From Bacillota bacterium (lineage in GTDB: Bacteria > Bacillota > Clostridia > Christensenellales > SZUA-584): a stretch of DNA of 64,000 nucleotides. A program made the translations under genes and the position numbers. Every line of letters begins with the position of its first letter. Positions within the stretch are counted from its first letter, which is position 1. The stretch lies in the NCBI GenBank assembly GCA_023460085.1, contig JAEWRI010000046.1, forward strand, positions 1 to 64,000. The letters run 5' to 3'. Shown in pieces: positions 56,817 through 64,000 of this stretch. The notes beneath the pieces are model-generated. The model was not told where the DNA came from. It did not search any database and saw only the letters and a list, made by a program, of their open reading frames with translations.

Positions 56817-57197
56817 CTATTCCTCCGCGGTTCGGCAGAAGCGCTGCGGCGCGCCCTGCGATTCTTCAGTAACCAGTGTCGTAACCACCATGGATTCGCG
56901 AATCTGCGGCTCCAACTGCGCAATCGCGAAATCATCCTCCGCGGAGATGACGCGCGCGAAGCATGCGCGCCCCATCCTGTCGTACACGCGGCCCGCGCTC
57001 AGCGTACCGCGTGCCACCGTGCGCGGACTGTTGGCGACATAGCCCACCTTGCCGATGGGGGCTATCTCGGCGCGGATGGCTTCCGCATCAAAAAAGTTCT
57101 GCGGCTCCTTAACGAGCAGCACCAGCGCACCCGTCCGCAGCGGGCGCATGCCGTAGTAATGGCACAGCCCCGTAATGGTAATTACCGCTTTGCTCAT
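56817..57197 (-). CDS. HIRAN-domain protein
   Basis: A 126-residue protein. VITITGLCHYYGMRPLRTG, VLLVKEPQNFFDAEAIRAEI and APIGKVGYVANSPRTVARGT are the HIRAN signature; this fold binds DNA 3' ends, best known from helicase-like HLTF/Rad5. The stand-alone bacterial form has no proven role. It is the first gene of the HIRAN-HD-DraG operon, and the stop overlaps nothing. The start has AGGTGG upstream. Confidence 0.88.
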   Translation of the reverse strand: MSKAVITITGLCHYYGMRPLRTGALVLLVKEPQNFFDAEAIRAEIAPIGKVGYVANSPRTVARGTLSAGRVYDRMGRACFARVISAEDDFAIAQLEPQIRESMVVTTLVTEESQGAPQRFCRTAEE

Positions 57198-57242
57198 TCA
57201 TACCACCTCCCGCTCCCAGCGTAACACAGAGACAGTACAAAA

Positions 57243-57267
57243 ATCGGGGCAGCAATGCCGCCCCGAT
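57243..57267 (-). terminator. Terminator of the PadR-HAAS operon
   Basis: ATCGGGGC (57243-57250) / GCCCCGAT (57260-57267) followed on the minus strand by TTTTG. Confidence 0.85.
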
Positions 57268-57369
57268 AGTATACCATAACCTGTATACTTCTACTACCAC
57301 TTTTTTATTGTTCTCCCAAGAGTTATGCTTTGGCATCCTTCGCAGACGGGAGCCGCCTCCGGTTTTCCC

Positions 57370-58410
57370 TCAGGCAGACACCCCGGCAGCCTCCCGATGG
57401 CGCAACGCCCGCGCAAACGCCGTGATGCTTTCCACCACAATACCAAATGCCGTAAGCCCCACTATCACCTTGGGCACGACGCTCCAAATATTCGCGGCAA
57501 CGCTGCCTGCGCTCCACGCGGCGTTCAGCGAAGTTGCAAAATCCGGATTCCAGATGGCCGAGCTGCCGTATACCCAGATGACCAGCATCAGTGAAACCGC
57601 GTTCAGCACGGTCATCGCCACGGCAAGGCGCACCGTATAGCGTCCTTCCGCCAGCCGAAGCACCTCCTTGAGAATGCCCAGACCGGTGATGAGCACAACC
57701 AACGGCATCAGGCTGCGCAGTACGGTCAGGTCGAATACCGGCACCAGGGACGGCAGATTATGCATAATATCGGTGACTTCTCCCGCCGGTGCGATATACG
57801 CACCCAGCAGCTGCGGCGCAGACGTAATCAGTATAAGCCACAGTATCGAAAACACGATGCTGACGATAGGCTCGCTGCGTTTGATTACCGCCTGCTGTAC
57901 GGGCACGGGCGGCAGGTCGGCAGGCTTCCATTCTTCCTGCCAGGGCTTCCCCTTCGCAAAGCGTTCCGCCAGCGCGAAGATTACGGTTACCCACGCAAAC
58001 GCCTGCACGAGGCCGGAGAATATCGTCCCGAAAAACATGCCTATCGCCGTCCACACCGTCTCCGGAGGGTTCGTGATGTTGCCGACAATTTGCGCGACAC
58101 ACATACCCAGCGCCACGGCCGAAAGTACAATCTTCAGCACAAACCAGTACATGTCGAAGTACTCCGGGCCTATCAGCGATCGGGCATTGCCCTTGTACTT
58201 TGCGGCCAGCACCGAAGGATTCCCCAACTCTTGAAGAACCGCCTCCACATCCTCTTTGGTGGGATCTCCGCTGCGGGCGGCCAGCATGTCGTCGATGAGC
58301 CCGCGCAGTTCCTTTTCGATATCCGCGCGCTGCGCCTGCGGCAGCCGCTTCACCACCTGATACACATAGCGATCGATGAGATCGCTCCTGGCGCTCTTAT
58401 CGCCCTGCAT
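57370..58410 (-). CDS. HAAS/permease-prefix domain membrane protein
   Basis: About 346 residues. The cytoplasmic N-terminal 80 residues (DLIDRYVYQVVKRLPQAQRA, DIEKELRGLIDDML, VEAVLQELGNPSVLAAKYKG) form a HAAS-type domain. Seven or so membrane helices follow, in two groups separated by a basic loop (KGKPWQEEWKPADLPPVPVQ). Such proteins are nearly always paired with a PadR regulator and are thought to act in membrane-stress signalling. ATG 58410 overlaps the padR stop by 14 bases, with GGGAGAG six bases upstream. Confidence 0.88.
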   Translation of the reverse strand: MQGDKSARSDLIDRYVYQVVKRLPQAQRADIEKELRGLIDDMLAARSGDPTKEDVEAVLQELGNPSVLAAKYKGNARSLIGPEYFDMYWFVLKIVLSAVALGMCVAQIVGNITNPPETVWTAIGMFFGTIFSGLVQAFAWVTVIFALAERFAKGKPWQEEWKPADLPPVPVQQAVIKRSEPIVSIVFSILWLILITSAPQLLGAYIAPAGEVTDIMHNLPSLVPVFDLTVLRSLMPLVVLITGLGILKEVLRLAEGRYTVRLAVAMTVLNAVSLMLVIWVYGSSAIWNPDFATSLNAAWSAGSVAANIWSVVPKVIVGLTAFGIVVESITAFARALRHREAAGVSA

Positions 58411-58753
58411 CGTCTTCTCTCCCTTCAATCATTGCGTCCATGGTTCTCTCCATGTCCTGCCACTCGGCGCACAGCCGGGCGTAAACCTTTTTGCCCTCAG
58501 CGCTTTGCACATAGTACTTCCGCGGTTTCGCGCCGGAGGTTTCCCACTCGCTCTGCAGAAGGCCCTGCTTCTCCAGCCGCCGCATCAGCGGATACAGCGT
58601 CCCCGGCTCGATGCGCATGCCGCGTTGCTCCAGCGCCTCGGTCAGCGCGTAGCCATAGCGAGGCGTCTTCAGCAACGCGAGCACGCTCAGCACCACCGCG
58701 CCGCGCCGCAGCTCCTGCTGCAACCCCGAGAATACGCTTTCCATGTCCTCCAT
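58397..58753 (-). CDS. PadR-family transcriptional regulator
   Basis: A 118-residue winged-helix protein: VLSVLALLKTPRYGYALTEA, RIEPGTLYPLMRRLEKQGLL, SEWETSGAKPRKYYVQSAEG KKVYARL. It is of the short PadR type (subfamily 2) with a dimerising C-terminal helix. It probably represses its own operon, which includes the HAAS protein. AT-rich DNA at 58775-58830 should hold the promoter and operator; TGTGTCATACACTA-like half-symmetry there fits a regulator site. Confidence 0.92.
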   Translation of the reverse strand: MEDMESVFSGLQQELRRGAVVLSVLALLKTPRYGYALTEALEQRGMRIEPGTLYPLMRRLEKQGLLQSEWETSGAKPRKYYVQSAEGKKVYARLCAEWQDMERTMDAMIEGREDDAGR

Positions 58754-58866
58754 TCACTTCACCTCGCGCATATTATACTGTGTGTCATACACTATTGTCA
58801 ATATTATTTTATAAATAATTTCTTAATGTTGTGCCAATACTGATTATTCTCTCAGAGAAAGCAAAA

Positions 58867-58886
58867 GGCCCCGCGAAAGCGGGGCC
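58867..58886 (-). terminator. Terminator of the exported protein gene at 58899
   Basis: GGCCCCGC-tttc-GCGGGGCC on the minus strand, followed by TTTTGC. Confidence 0.85.
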
Positions 58887-58898
58887 TGTCGGCATGGG

Positions 58899-60212
58899 TT
58901 ATTCGATTCCGTCCTTCATATCATCGTCTGTTTTATCCGCCGCAGTCTCCGGAACATCGATTACGCAATCCCCCGCTCCCGCGCGGACACGCTTTTTGAA
59001 CAACCCGGAGCGCGTGGTCAGCATCGTCAGCAGCATGGACAGCAGCATGGCCGCCGCCAGCGCGGCTATCAGCGGCGCATAGGGAACGCCGAACCACTGC
59101 TCCACGGGACTCATTGCCGAAACGCCGATATTGCTCTTCGCGGATTCCTCCGCCTGCACGGCGGGCGTCGCCGCGGGCGCTTCCGTGGGCTGCAGTTCCA
59201 CCGACGGCGCGGGCTCCGGCTGGGCGATGATGCCCGCAGCTCCCTCAAGCAGCTTTTCAGACAGGAAATAATCCGAGCAGTGGTAGATTTCCACCGAGAC
59301 GTACCCTTCGTCATCTACGGCGCACGCCTGCTTGCCCTCGATGATTCCCGAAGCGTCATAGTAATAATACAGGTACACCGTATCGCCGGGGCTGGACTGC
59401 TCCGCCTTGAAGCGGAAAGTGAAGCGCCCGGGCAGCGCGCCTTCGTACTTGAAATGCAGCTGATACACATCCGCGCCGCCTGCCGCCGTGGAAAGCGCCG
59501 GATCCTTTTCCGTCGTCAGGCCAAGGTCGATGCCCGCAAAGTCTTCGGGTATGGTACCCAGCGACGCGCCGTCGATAATGCACGAGTAGCTGCCGAAATC
59601 CACGCTGAGCACGCCCTGCTTGTCCTTCAGCGAGGAGAGCACCGCGCCGGGAACCACGCCGTCCTCGGGCGCATCCATGTCGTATTCCCCGCCCTGTGCC
59701 AGCGCCGCGACGTCGATGGCCGCGAGTGCCCAACCGGTGGGCGCGGGCGTCGGCGTGGCCGGGGCCTGGCTGTGGCTGCTCGACGAAGATGTGGCTGGCT
59801 TCGGCGTAGAGGTGGACGCGGCGACAACTGTGATTGTCTTACTCTCGTTTATTTTACCTGCTTTTAAAGTCCCTGCATCATCATAATAAGAATACTGTCC
59901 CGTCAGCGTAATGGTATACTTATCTCCAACCTGTGCACTGGACGGAATCGAAACAGTGATCGAGGCTGATGCCGAAAGGGAGCCGTTCGCCCCACCTCCC
60001 GAATTTTTATCCATTGACGCGCTTTGCCCCAGCCCCTCAATCTTTGCCACCATATCGAGGCCGGTGACACTCACCTTGGCCGTGTATTTATAACTCTTGC
60101 CCTTCAGAACCTCGCTGTTGCCCGAAATCGATGCGCCCGCGAATGCGGTCATGATCCCTGCCATCGAAACGATTAGCACCGCCGAAATCAGCAGCGCAAC
60201 AAACTTCTTCAT
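58899..60212 (-). CDS. Exported membrane-anchored protein with Ig-like region
   Basis: About 437 residues. The signal peptide (KKFVALLISAVLIVSMAGIM) has a likely AFA-G cleavage. A first domain (about 25-130) has beta-rich VLKGKSYKYTAKVSVTGLDM and a T-x-T-G-Q-Y pattern, like Ig/cohesin-type sandwiches. A Ser/Pro/Thr linker leads to a second domain of about 200 residues, then a Pro/Ala linker, one membrane helix (APLIAALAAAMLLSMLLTML) and an acidic tail. No named family is certain. The gene is followed closely by two dockerin-bearing protein genes upstream on the same strand. ATG 60212 has GGGAGAGG before it. Confidence 0.75.
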   Translation of the reverse strand: MKKFVALLISAVLIVSMAGIMTAFAGASISGNSEVLKGKSYKYTAKVSVTGLDMVAKIEGLGQSASMDKNSGGGANGSLSASASITVSIPSSAQVGDKYTITLTGQYSYYDDAGTLKAGKINESKTITVVAASTSTPKPATSSSSSHSQAPATPTPAPTGWALAAIDVAALAQGGEYDMDAPEDGVVPGAVLSSLKDKQGVLSVDFGSYSCIIDGASLGTIPEDFAGIDLGLTTEKDPALSTAAGGADVYQLHFKYEGALPGRFTFRFKAEQSSPGDTVYLYYYYDASGIIEGKQACAVDDEGYVSVEIYHCSDYFLSEKLLEGAAGIIAQPEPAPSVELQPTEAPAATPAVQAEESAKSNIGVSAMSPVEQWFGVPYAPLIAALAAAMLLSMLLTMLTTRSGLFKKRVRAGAGDCVIDVPETAADKTDDDMKDGIE

Positions 60213-60256
60213 ATTTGCCCTCTCCCTTTTTGTCATTGGTTTGTCACCAGCCACCT

Positions 60257-61801
60257 TCATTGAAACACCCTTCGTCCATGACTCAACATCCTGTCGTACC
60301 AGCCCTCCACACGGCAGATGACGACGTAGCCGTAATCCGAGCTCGCGTGGATGTGGTAGCCGTTGCCGAGATAGATGCCGATGTGTCCGATGTGATCGCC
60401 ATCATCCGGGGTATCCGAGTAATAGAACATCAAATCGCCCGGCTGCAATTCGTCCCTGTCGACGTACGCCCAGCTCGATCGGCGGCTGTAGGTGTCCGCC
60501 GTGGTGCGCCCCACCCTGTAGCCCGACTGATTGAGGCAGTAGTAGATGAAGCCGGAGCAGTCAAAGCCGTTGGCTCCTTCGTCGCCCCATATATACGGCT
60601 TGCCCTGCTGCGCCAGCGCAATATCAAGGAAAGCACGGATGCGCGGGTCACTGACCTCCGGCAAATCCGGCAGCGTATCGGTAATCGGCGAAAGATCCAG
60701 TATGTTCAGCCGTATTCCCGTATAGTCCAGTATATCCACGGTGCCGTCCCCGTTCACATCCGCCGCTGATGAAAATGCACCCGACAGGCGCTGTATATCG
60801 AGGATGTGCAGCCGCGTATAGGTATAGTCCATGATATCAATCTCGCCGGTGCCATCCACATCGCCGCCTACCACAATGCGTAAATCATCGCGCTGTGTGC
60901 CGCCCACCCACAGCTGTACCCGCATGCCGGTGCCTACCCTGCCGCTGGGATAGGCCGCGCCGGCCGCGGTACACACGCGGATATCGGTGCTGGCATTGGT
61001 AAAGTTGGACGTCAGCACGTTCGCAACCGTAAACTCCGCCACGCCGGTTACATAGCCGCTTTTAATGGTATAGATGCTTGAGGCCAGCTTGTCCGGTTTT
61101 ACCGTAACGGTATACACCGCCGTAAACCCGCCGTCCTCTGCGGTCGCGGTGATATGCGCCGTACCCACCCCGGCAGCCGTCACCGTACCGTCCGTCACCG
61201 TCGCAACCCCCTCGTTGTCGGATGCCCACGATACCGCCTGATTCGCCGCATCCGAGGGAGAAACCGATGCCGTCAGCGTCCGCGTATCCCCGGCGCACAG
61301 TTCGGCGCTCTCCGCATCCAGCGAAATACCGTCCGCGGGAACTTCACTCTGCGGATCCCAGCTGACCTCGCAGTCCGCCGCCTCCAGCGCCGCGATGGCA
61401 ATTCTGTCGGCACTGCCCTCCGCGATGTCCAGATAGTTTCTCGTGATGTCCAGGGTATCAAGGTCAAGCGCCGCAAGAGGCGTGATGTCGCGTATTCCGT
61501 TGCCGGAGAGATCCATCCAGTCAATGCCGATGAGGTACTGCATTCCCGTTACATCCGTAATGCCGAGGTCGTGCAGCACCAGTCCGCCCGTCATCGCGTT
61601 CAGTTCGCCTTCGCTTAGCACTCCGTCGCCGTTTGCGTCCACACCGGGCAGCGCAAGCAGCGTCGCCTCCAGCGTGGCGTCATTGAACGTCACCGCAGTT
61701 TCCGCATCCGCAAAAGCCGTGCCTGTCAGCGCAAACGCGGTCAGCGCGGACATCGCTATCGCGGCGCTCATGTACCGCAATTTCCGGGTTGTTCTCTTCA
61801 T
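60257..61801 (-). CDS. NlpC/P60 peptidase with BIG2 and dockerin domains
   Basis: A 514-residue exported protein. After a signal peptide come a leucine-rich, EF-hand-like segment (DANGDGVLSEGELN), a BIG2 domain (VSWASDNEGVATVTDGTVTA), and a spacer module (YTIKSGYVTGVAEFTVANVL). A type I dockerin with two calcium loops (GDVDGTGEIDIMDYTYTRLH, ADVNGDGTVDILDYTGIRLN) follows, and then NlpC/P60 (GANGFDCSGFIYYCLNQSG, with HIGIYLGNGYHIHA). The last is a gamma-D-Glu-diamino-acid endopeptidase. A dockerin implies docking to a cohesin scaffold outside the cell. It shares the spacer-dockerin unit with the next gene. Confidence 0.92.
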   Translation of the reverse strand: MKRTTRKLRYMSAAIAMSALTAFALTGTAFADAETAVTFNDATLEATLLALPGVDANGDGVLSEGELNAMTGGLVLHDLGITDVTGMQYLIGIDWMDLSGNGIRDITPLAALDLDTLDITRNYLDIAEGSADRIAIAALEAADCEVSWDPQSEVPADGISLDAESAELCAGDTRTLTASVSPSDAANQAVSWASDNEGVATVTDGTVTAAGVGTAHITATAEDGGFTAVYTVTVKPDKLASSIYTIKSGYVTGVAEFTVANVLTSNFTNASTDIRVCTAAGAAYPSGRVGTGMRVQLWVGGTQRDDLRIVVGGDVDGTGEIDIMDYTYTRLHILDIQRLSGAFSSAADVNGDGTVDILDYTGIRLNILDLSPITDTLPDLPEVSDPRIRAFLDIALAQQGKPYIWGDEGANGFDCSGFIYYCLNQSGYRVGRTTADTYSRRSSWAYVDRDELQPGDLMFYYSDTPDDGDHIGHIGIYLGNGYHIHASSDYGYVVICRVEGWYDRMLSHGRRVFQ

Positions 61802-61829
61802 CCCTCAAATACTCCTGCCTGTTTCTGTA

Positions 61830-64000
61830 TCAGCTTCCCAGGGTCTTAAGCCCCAGAATATCCAGCCGTATCGCAGTATAATCCAGTATATCCACCACAC
61901 CGTCCGCATAGGTGTCCGCTGCCAGCGCATACGCGCCGCTGAGCGGTTTCATGCCGAGAATATGCAAGCGGACGCTGGTGTAATCGAGGATATCCACCAC
62001 GCCGTCGCTGTACACGTCGCCCAGCACCACGATGGTCAGCCGATCCGCCTCCGCCCCGTCCTTCATCAGCGCTACCGTCATGCCCGTCGCCACGTTGCCG
62101 GTGCTCACTTCCGTGCCGTCCGTTTTGTAAACGTGCAAGCTGGCCGCGTCGTTGCCAAGATTGGCGATAAACTGTGCGACGCCCGTATTCTTGGTGACCC
62201 CCGTCACCGTATCCGTATTAATCCTGTACTTCACGGAGGTGATGCCGTTGGACTTCACCGCCACCGCGCACACGGCGGTATAGCTGCCCTCGGCGGTTTT
62301 CACCGTGATGTTCGCCGTGCCTTCCGCCACCGCCGTTACCACCCCGCCCGAAACGGTTGCCGCCGCCGTGTTGCTGGAGGTCCAGCTTACGGCTTTGTTC
62401 ACCGCGGTCGAAGGCAGAACCGCCGCCGTCAGCGTCACCGTATCGCCGGGCGCAAGCGTTGCCGTCGTGATGCCCAGTGAAACGCCGCTCACGTGCTTTT
62501 GCACCACGGGCGAATCCAGCGTGACGTAATCCTTGTGTACATACGCCGCAGCCCCGCCGAAGTTAATCTGGTGCCAATCGCCAGTGTAAAAGTCGTCCGT
62601 GACCTCGATACGCGCGCCGCCGGGCAGCGAACCGACGATGTTGGTGCTGCTGGAGGAGCTGGGCGAGGAGCGCACGTTCAGCGAGTCGGTCGCCGTTACC
62701 GTCGCGGTGGAATAATCGGGCGCGGGTGTTACGGCTGTCAGCGTGGGCCGCGTAAAATCCAGCGTTGTCAGCGTGGTATTCGGATAGTAGAAATCGAGTA
62801 TCTCCGCGTAAGTCTGCCCGGCGCCGCCGTCCGATACCGCTTTCGCGCGCTGCTGGGCACCGCGCTGAGAGAGGCCGCAGCCATGCCCGTAGCGCCGCAT
62901 GGATAGCGCGAAGCCGGTCAGCGTTCCGCCGTCGGTTACGGGTTCCACGACGTAAATACCCAGACTTTTGTGCACAAAGGCCGTGCCGCCGTCCGAGCTG
63001 CAGAGCTTACGCATGTCGAACGTTACATCCTCCACGGTGACGGCAGTTCCCCCTGCTGATACCGTGAAGTCGCCCGTCGCCATAATCTTATCCACACAAA
63101 GGTTAACGCCGCCGTTGACGCCCGCCCCGGGCGTGGCGCTGTGATCCTGGCCGCTGGAGGTATCGTAGGTGTTGGTGGAAAGATCCAGCACCCCCGTCAG
63201 CGTAAAGTCGCTCAGGGAGGAAACGCCGGAAAGCTTGCCGCTGTCCAGTATCGCCTGACAGATAATCGTAACCGCCTTGCCCGCGTCGATAGTCACATCC
63301 ATATTGTTGTCTGTGGTGATGGGGTGCGCGCCGTCGATAGCGACCGGAAAGAAGATGGTTTCGAAACGGCTGGAGGGATTCAGCACATCGTACGGGTCCT
63401 CTGTAATCTGATAATACACCCAGTCCTTGCCGCCGCCCCAGCGATGGTATGGAAGCTCTGTCCAGCCGCCGTTGGACGCTGAATAGTACGTGTCGATAAC
63501 CGTGCTGCCGTACAACAGCACCTGTCCTGCCGTAGCGTTCACCGCCGCAATGGCGTTGGTCGCGCCGGGGTCGTACCCCTTGTACACCTGATCGGTGGAG
63601 GAGGAATCGGTAATATCGTAGCTGCCGCCGCTGCCCAACCGCTTCACCGTATAGTTGCGCGCAGCAACGGCCTGCGCTTTCAGCGCCTCCGCAGGCCACG
63701 AATCGCTCATCTCATAAGGCACCACGCCGTACAGATACTGGTCCAGGTCGATGTAGTTGACCAGCATGAGGTTGCCGCCGCTCACGGAAAAGCACAGATC
63801 GCCCAGGTACCGTCGGGCGGATCCGCCCACCTCGAGCCATGCGAAGTTGTTGTACCCCGCAGTGGCGGCGCGCTGCGCCACATATACCGTCGTACCGGAG
63901 GCGATGCGCGTACTGCCGTAATACAGGCCCACGCTGCTGCCCTCCACCTTTGCGGTATAGAGCTGGCGCGCCAGCACGGTGTCGCCCACCGTATAGTTGC
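61830..64000 (-). CDS. SpoIID/LytB-type protein with SH3, BIG2 and dockerin domains (5' end outside window)
   Basis: The frame stays open to the right edge (NYTVGDTVLARQL), so the N-terminus is missing; about 723 residues are visible. The SpoIID/LytB domain has YLYGVVPYEMSDSWPAEALK, AQAVAARNYTVKRLG, DTYYSASNGGWTE and GHGCGLSQRGAQQRAK. An SH3 (DSLNVRSSPSSSSSTNIVGS), a BIG2 domain (VSWTSSNTAAATVSGGVVTA), a spacer and a dockerin (GDVYSDGVVDILDYTSVRLH, ADTYADGVVDILDYTAIRLD) follow. SpoIID family members cleave glycan strands lacking stem peptides. It is 28 bases upstream of the NlpC/P60-dockerin gene, in the same operon. Confidence 0.92.
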   Translation of the reverse strand, partial: NYTVGDTVLARQLYTAKVEGSSVGLYYGSTRIASGTTVYVAQRAATAGYNNFAWLEVGGSARRYLGDLCFSVSGGNLMLVNYIDLDQYLYGVVPYEMSDSWPAEALKAQAVAARNYTVKRLGSGGSYDITDSSSTDQVYKGYDPGATNAIAAVNATAGQVLLYGSTVIDTYYSASNGGWTELPYHRWGGGKDWVYYQITEDPYDVLNPSSRFETIFFPVAIDGAHPITTDNNMDVTIDAGKAVTIICQAILDSGKLSGVSSLSDFTLTGVLDLSTNTYDTSSGQDHSATPGAGVNGGVNLCVDKIMATGDFTVSAGGTAVTVEDVTFDMRKLCSSDGGTAFVHKSLGIYVVEPVTDGGTLTGFALSMRRYGHGCGLSQRGAQQRAKAVSDGGAGQTYAEILDFYYPNTTLTTLDFTRPTLTAVTPAPDYSTATVTATDSLNVRSSPSSSSSTNIVGSLPGGARIEVTDDFYTGDWHQINFGGAAAYVHKDYVTLDSPVVQKHVSGVSLGITTATLAPGDTVTLTAAVLPSTAVNKAVSWTSSNTAAATVSGGVVTAVAEGTANITVKTAEGSYTAVCAVAVKSNGITSVKYRINTDTVTGVTKNTGVAQFIANLGNDAASLHVYKTDGTEVSTGNVATGMTVALMKDGAEADRLTIVVLGDVYSDGVVDILDYTSVRLHILGMKPLSGAYALAADTYADGVVDILDYTAIRLDILGLKTLGS

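Overview
The window looks like chromosomal DNA of an endospore-forming, monoderm member of the Clostridia. It carries the spoIIA operon (anti-sigma F antagonist, anti-sigma F, sigma F), a spoVA operon (AA, AB, AC, AD, AE), yunB, a bofC-like gene, a clostridial spore photoproduct lyase, two class A penicillin-binding proteins and many Gram-positive lipoproteins and exported proteins. The species cannot be named from the sequence alone. Most of the window is visibly GC-rich (from about 8.6 kb rightwards). The first 8.6 kb is AT-richer and has a different gene style, so it is probably accessory DNA.

Layout. 1-2.8 kb: end of an accessory region with a cut YoaP-type acetyltransferase, a DUF5131 protein, an unrecognised gene with a palindromic promoter facing a decayed AbiEi-like gene, a tRNA-Met-like sequence, and finally a 45-base 3' fragment of tRNA-Pro(TGG) with a terminator, which looks like an integration (att) site. 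2.9-8.4 kb: DJ-1/PfpI protein and divergent WYL regulator, then a five-gene minus-strand operon (LUD protein, two GNATs, ATPase-GrpB fusion, metallo-beta-lactamase fold). 8.6-12.8 kb: rlmD, phosphoesterase, URO-D-like protein, splB. 12.9-16 kb: two-component system with two exported proteins. 16-18.6 kb: ECF sigma factor, DUF4349 and SIMPL envelope module. 18.7-25.1 kb: bioY under a BirA-type operator, ddl-murF, tsaE-tsaB-rimI, ribU under an FMN riboswitch. 25.3-34 kb: bofC-like, yebC, yunB, two class A PBPs and an XRE regulator. 34-38.8 kb: spoIIA and spoVA. 39-44 kb: nucleoside kinase, L,D-transpeptidase, membrane MutS homologue. 44-48.7 kb: ABC exporter with a kinase-less PASTA protein. 48.7-52.4 kb: NAGPA-domain protein, Gly/Pro/Cys-rich protein, YlbF, HD-GYP response regulator. 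52.6-54.3 kb: peptide deformylase and a c-di-AMP riboswitch in front of a dapB-like gene. 54.4-58.8 kb: SGNH hydrolase, a HIRAN/HD/ADP-ribosylglycohydrolase operon, PadR/HAAS pair. 58.9-64 kb: exported surface proteins, two with dockerin domains joined to NlpC/P60 and SpoIID/LytB peptidoglycan-active modules.

The common thread is cell-wall and spore biology: precursor synthesis (ddl, murF, dapB-like), polymerisation and cross-linking (two PBPs, L,D-transpeptidase), hydrolysis (SpoIID/LytB, NlpC/P60), envelope sensing (ECF module, two-component system, PASTA protein) and forespore control (sigF, spoVA). Most noteworthy are the c-di-AMP riboswitch with a near-perfect promoter ahead of a divergent dapB-like gene, two unannotated small genes inside the spoVA operon, the dockerin-bearing peptidoglycan enzymes, and the ECF-DUF4349-SIMPL module. 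No CRISPR array, rRNA or intact transposase was found.
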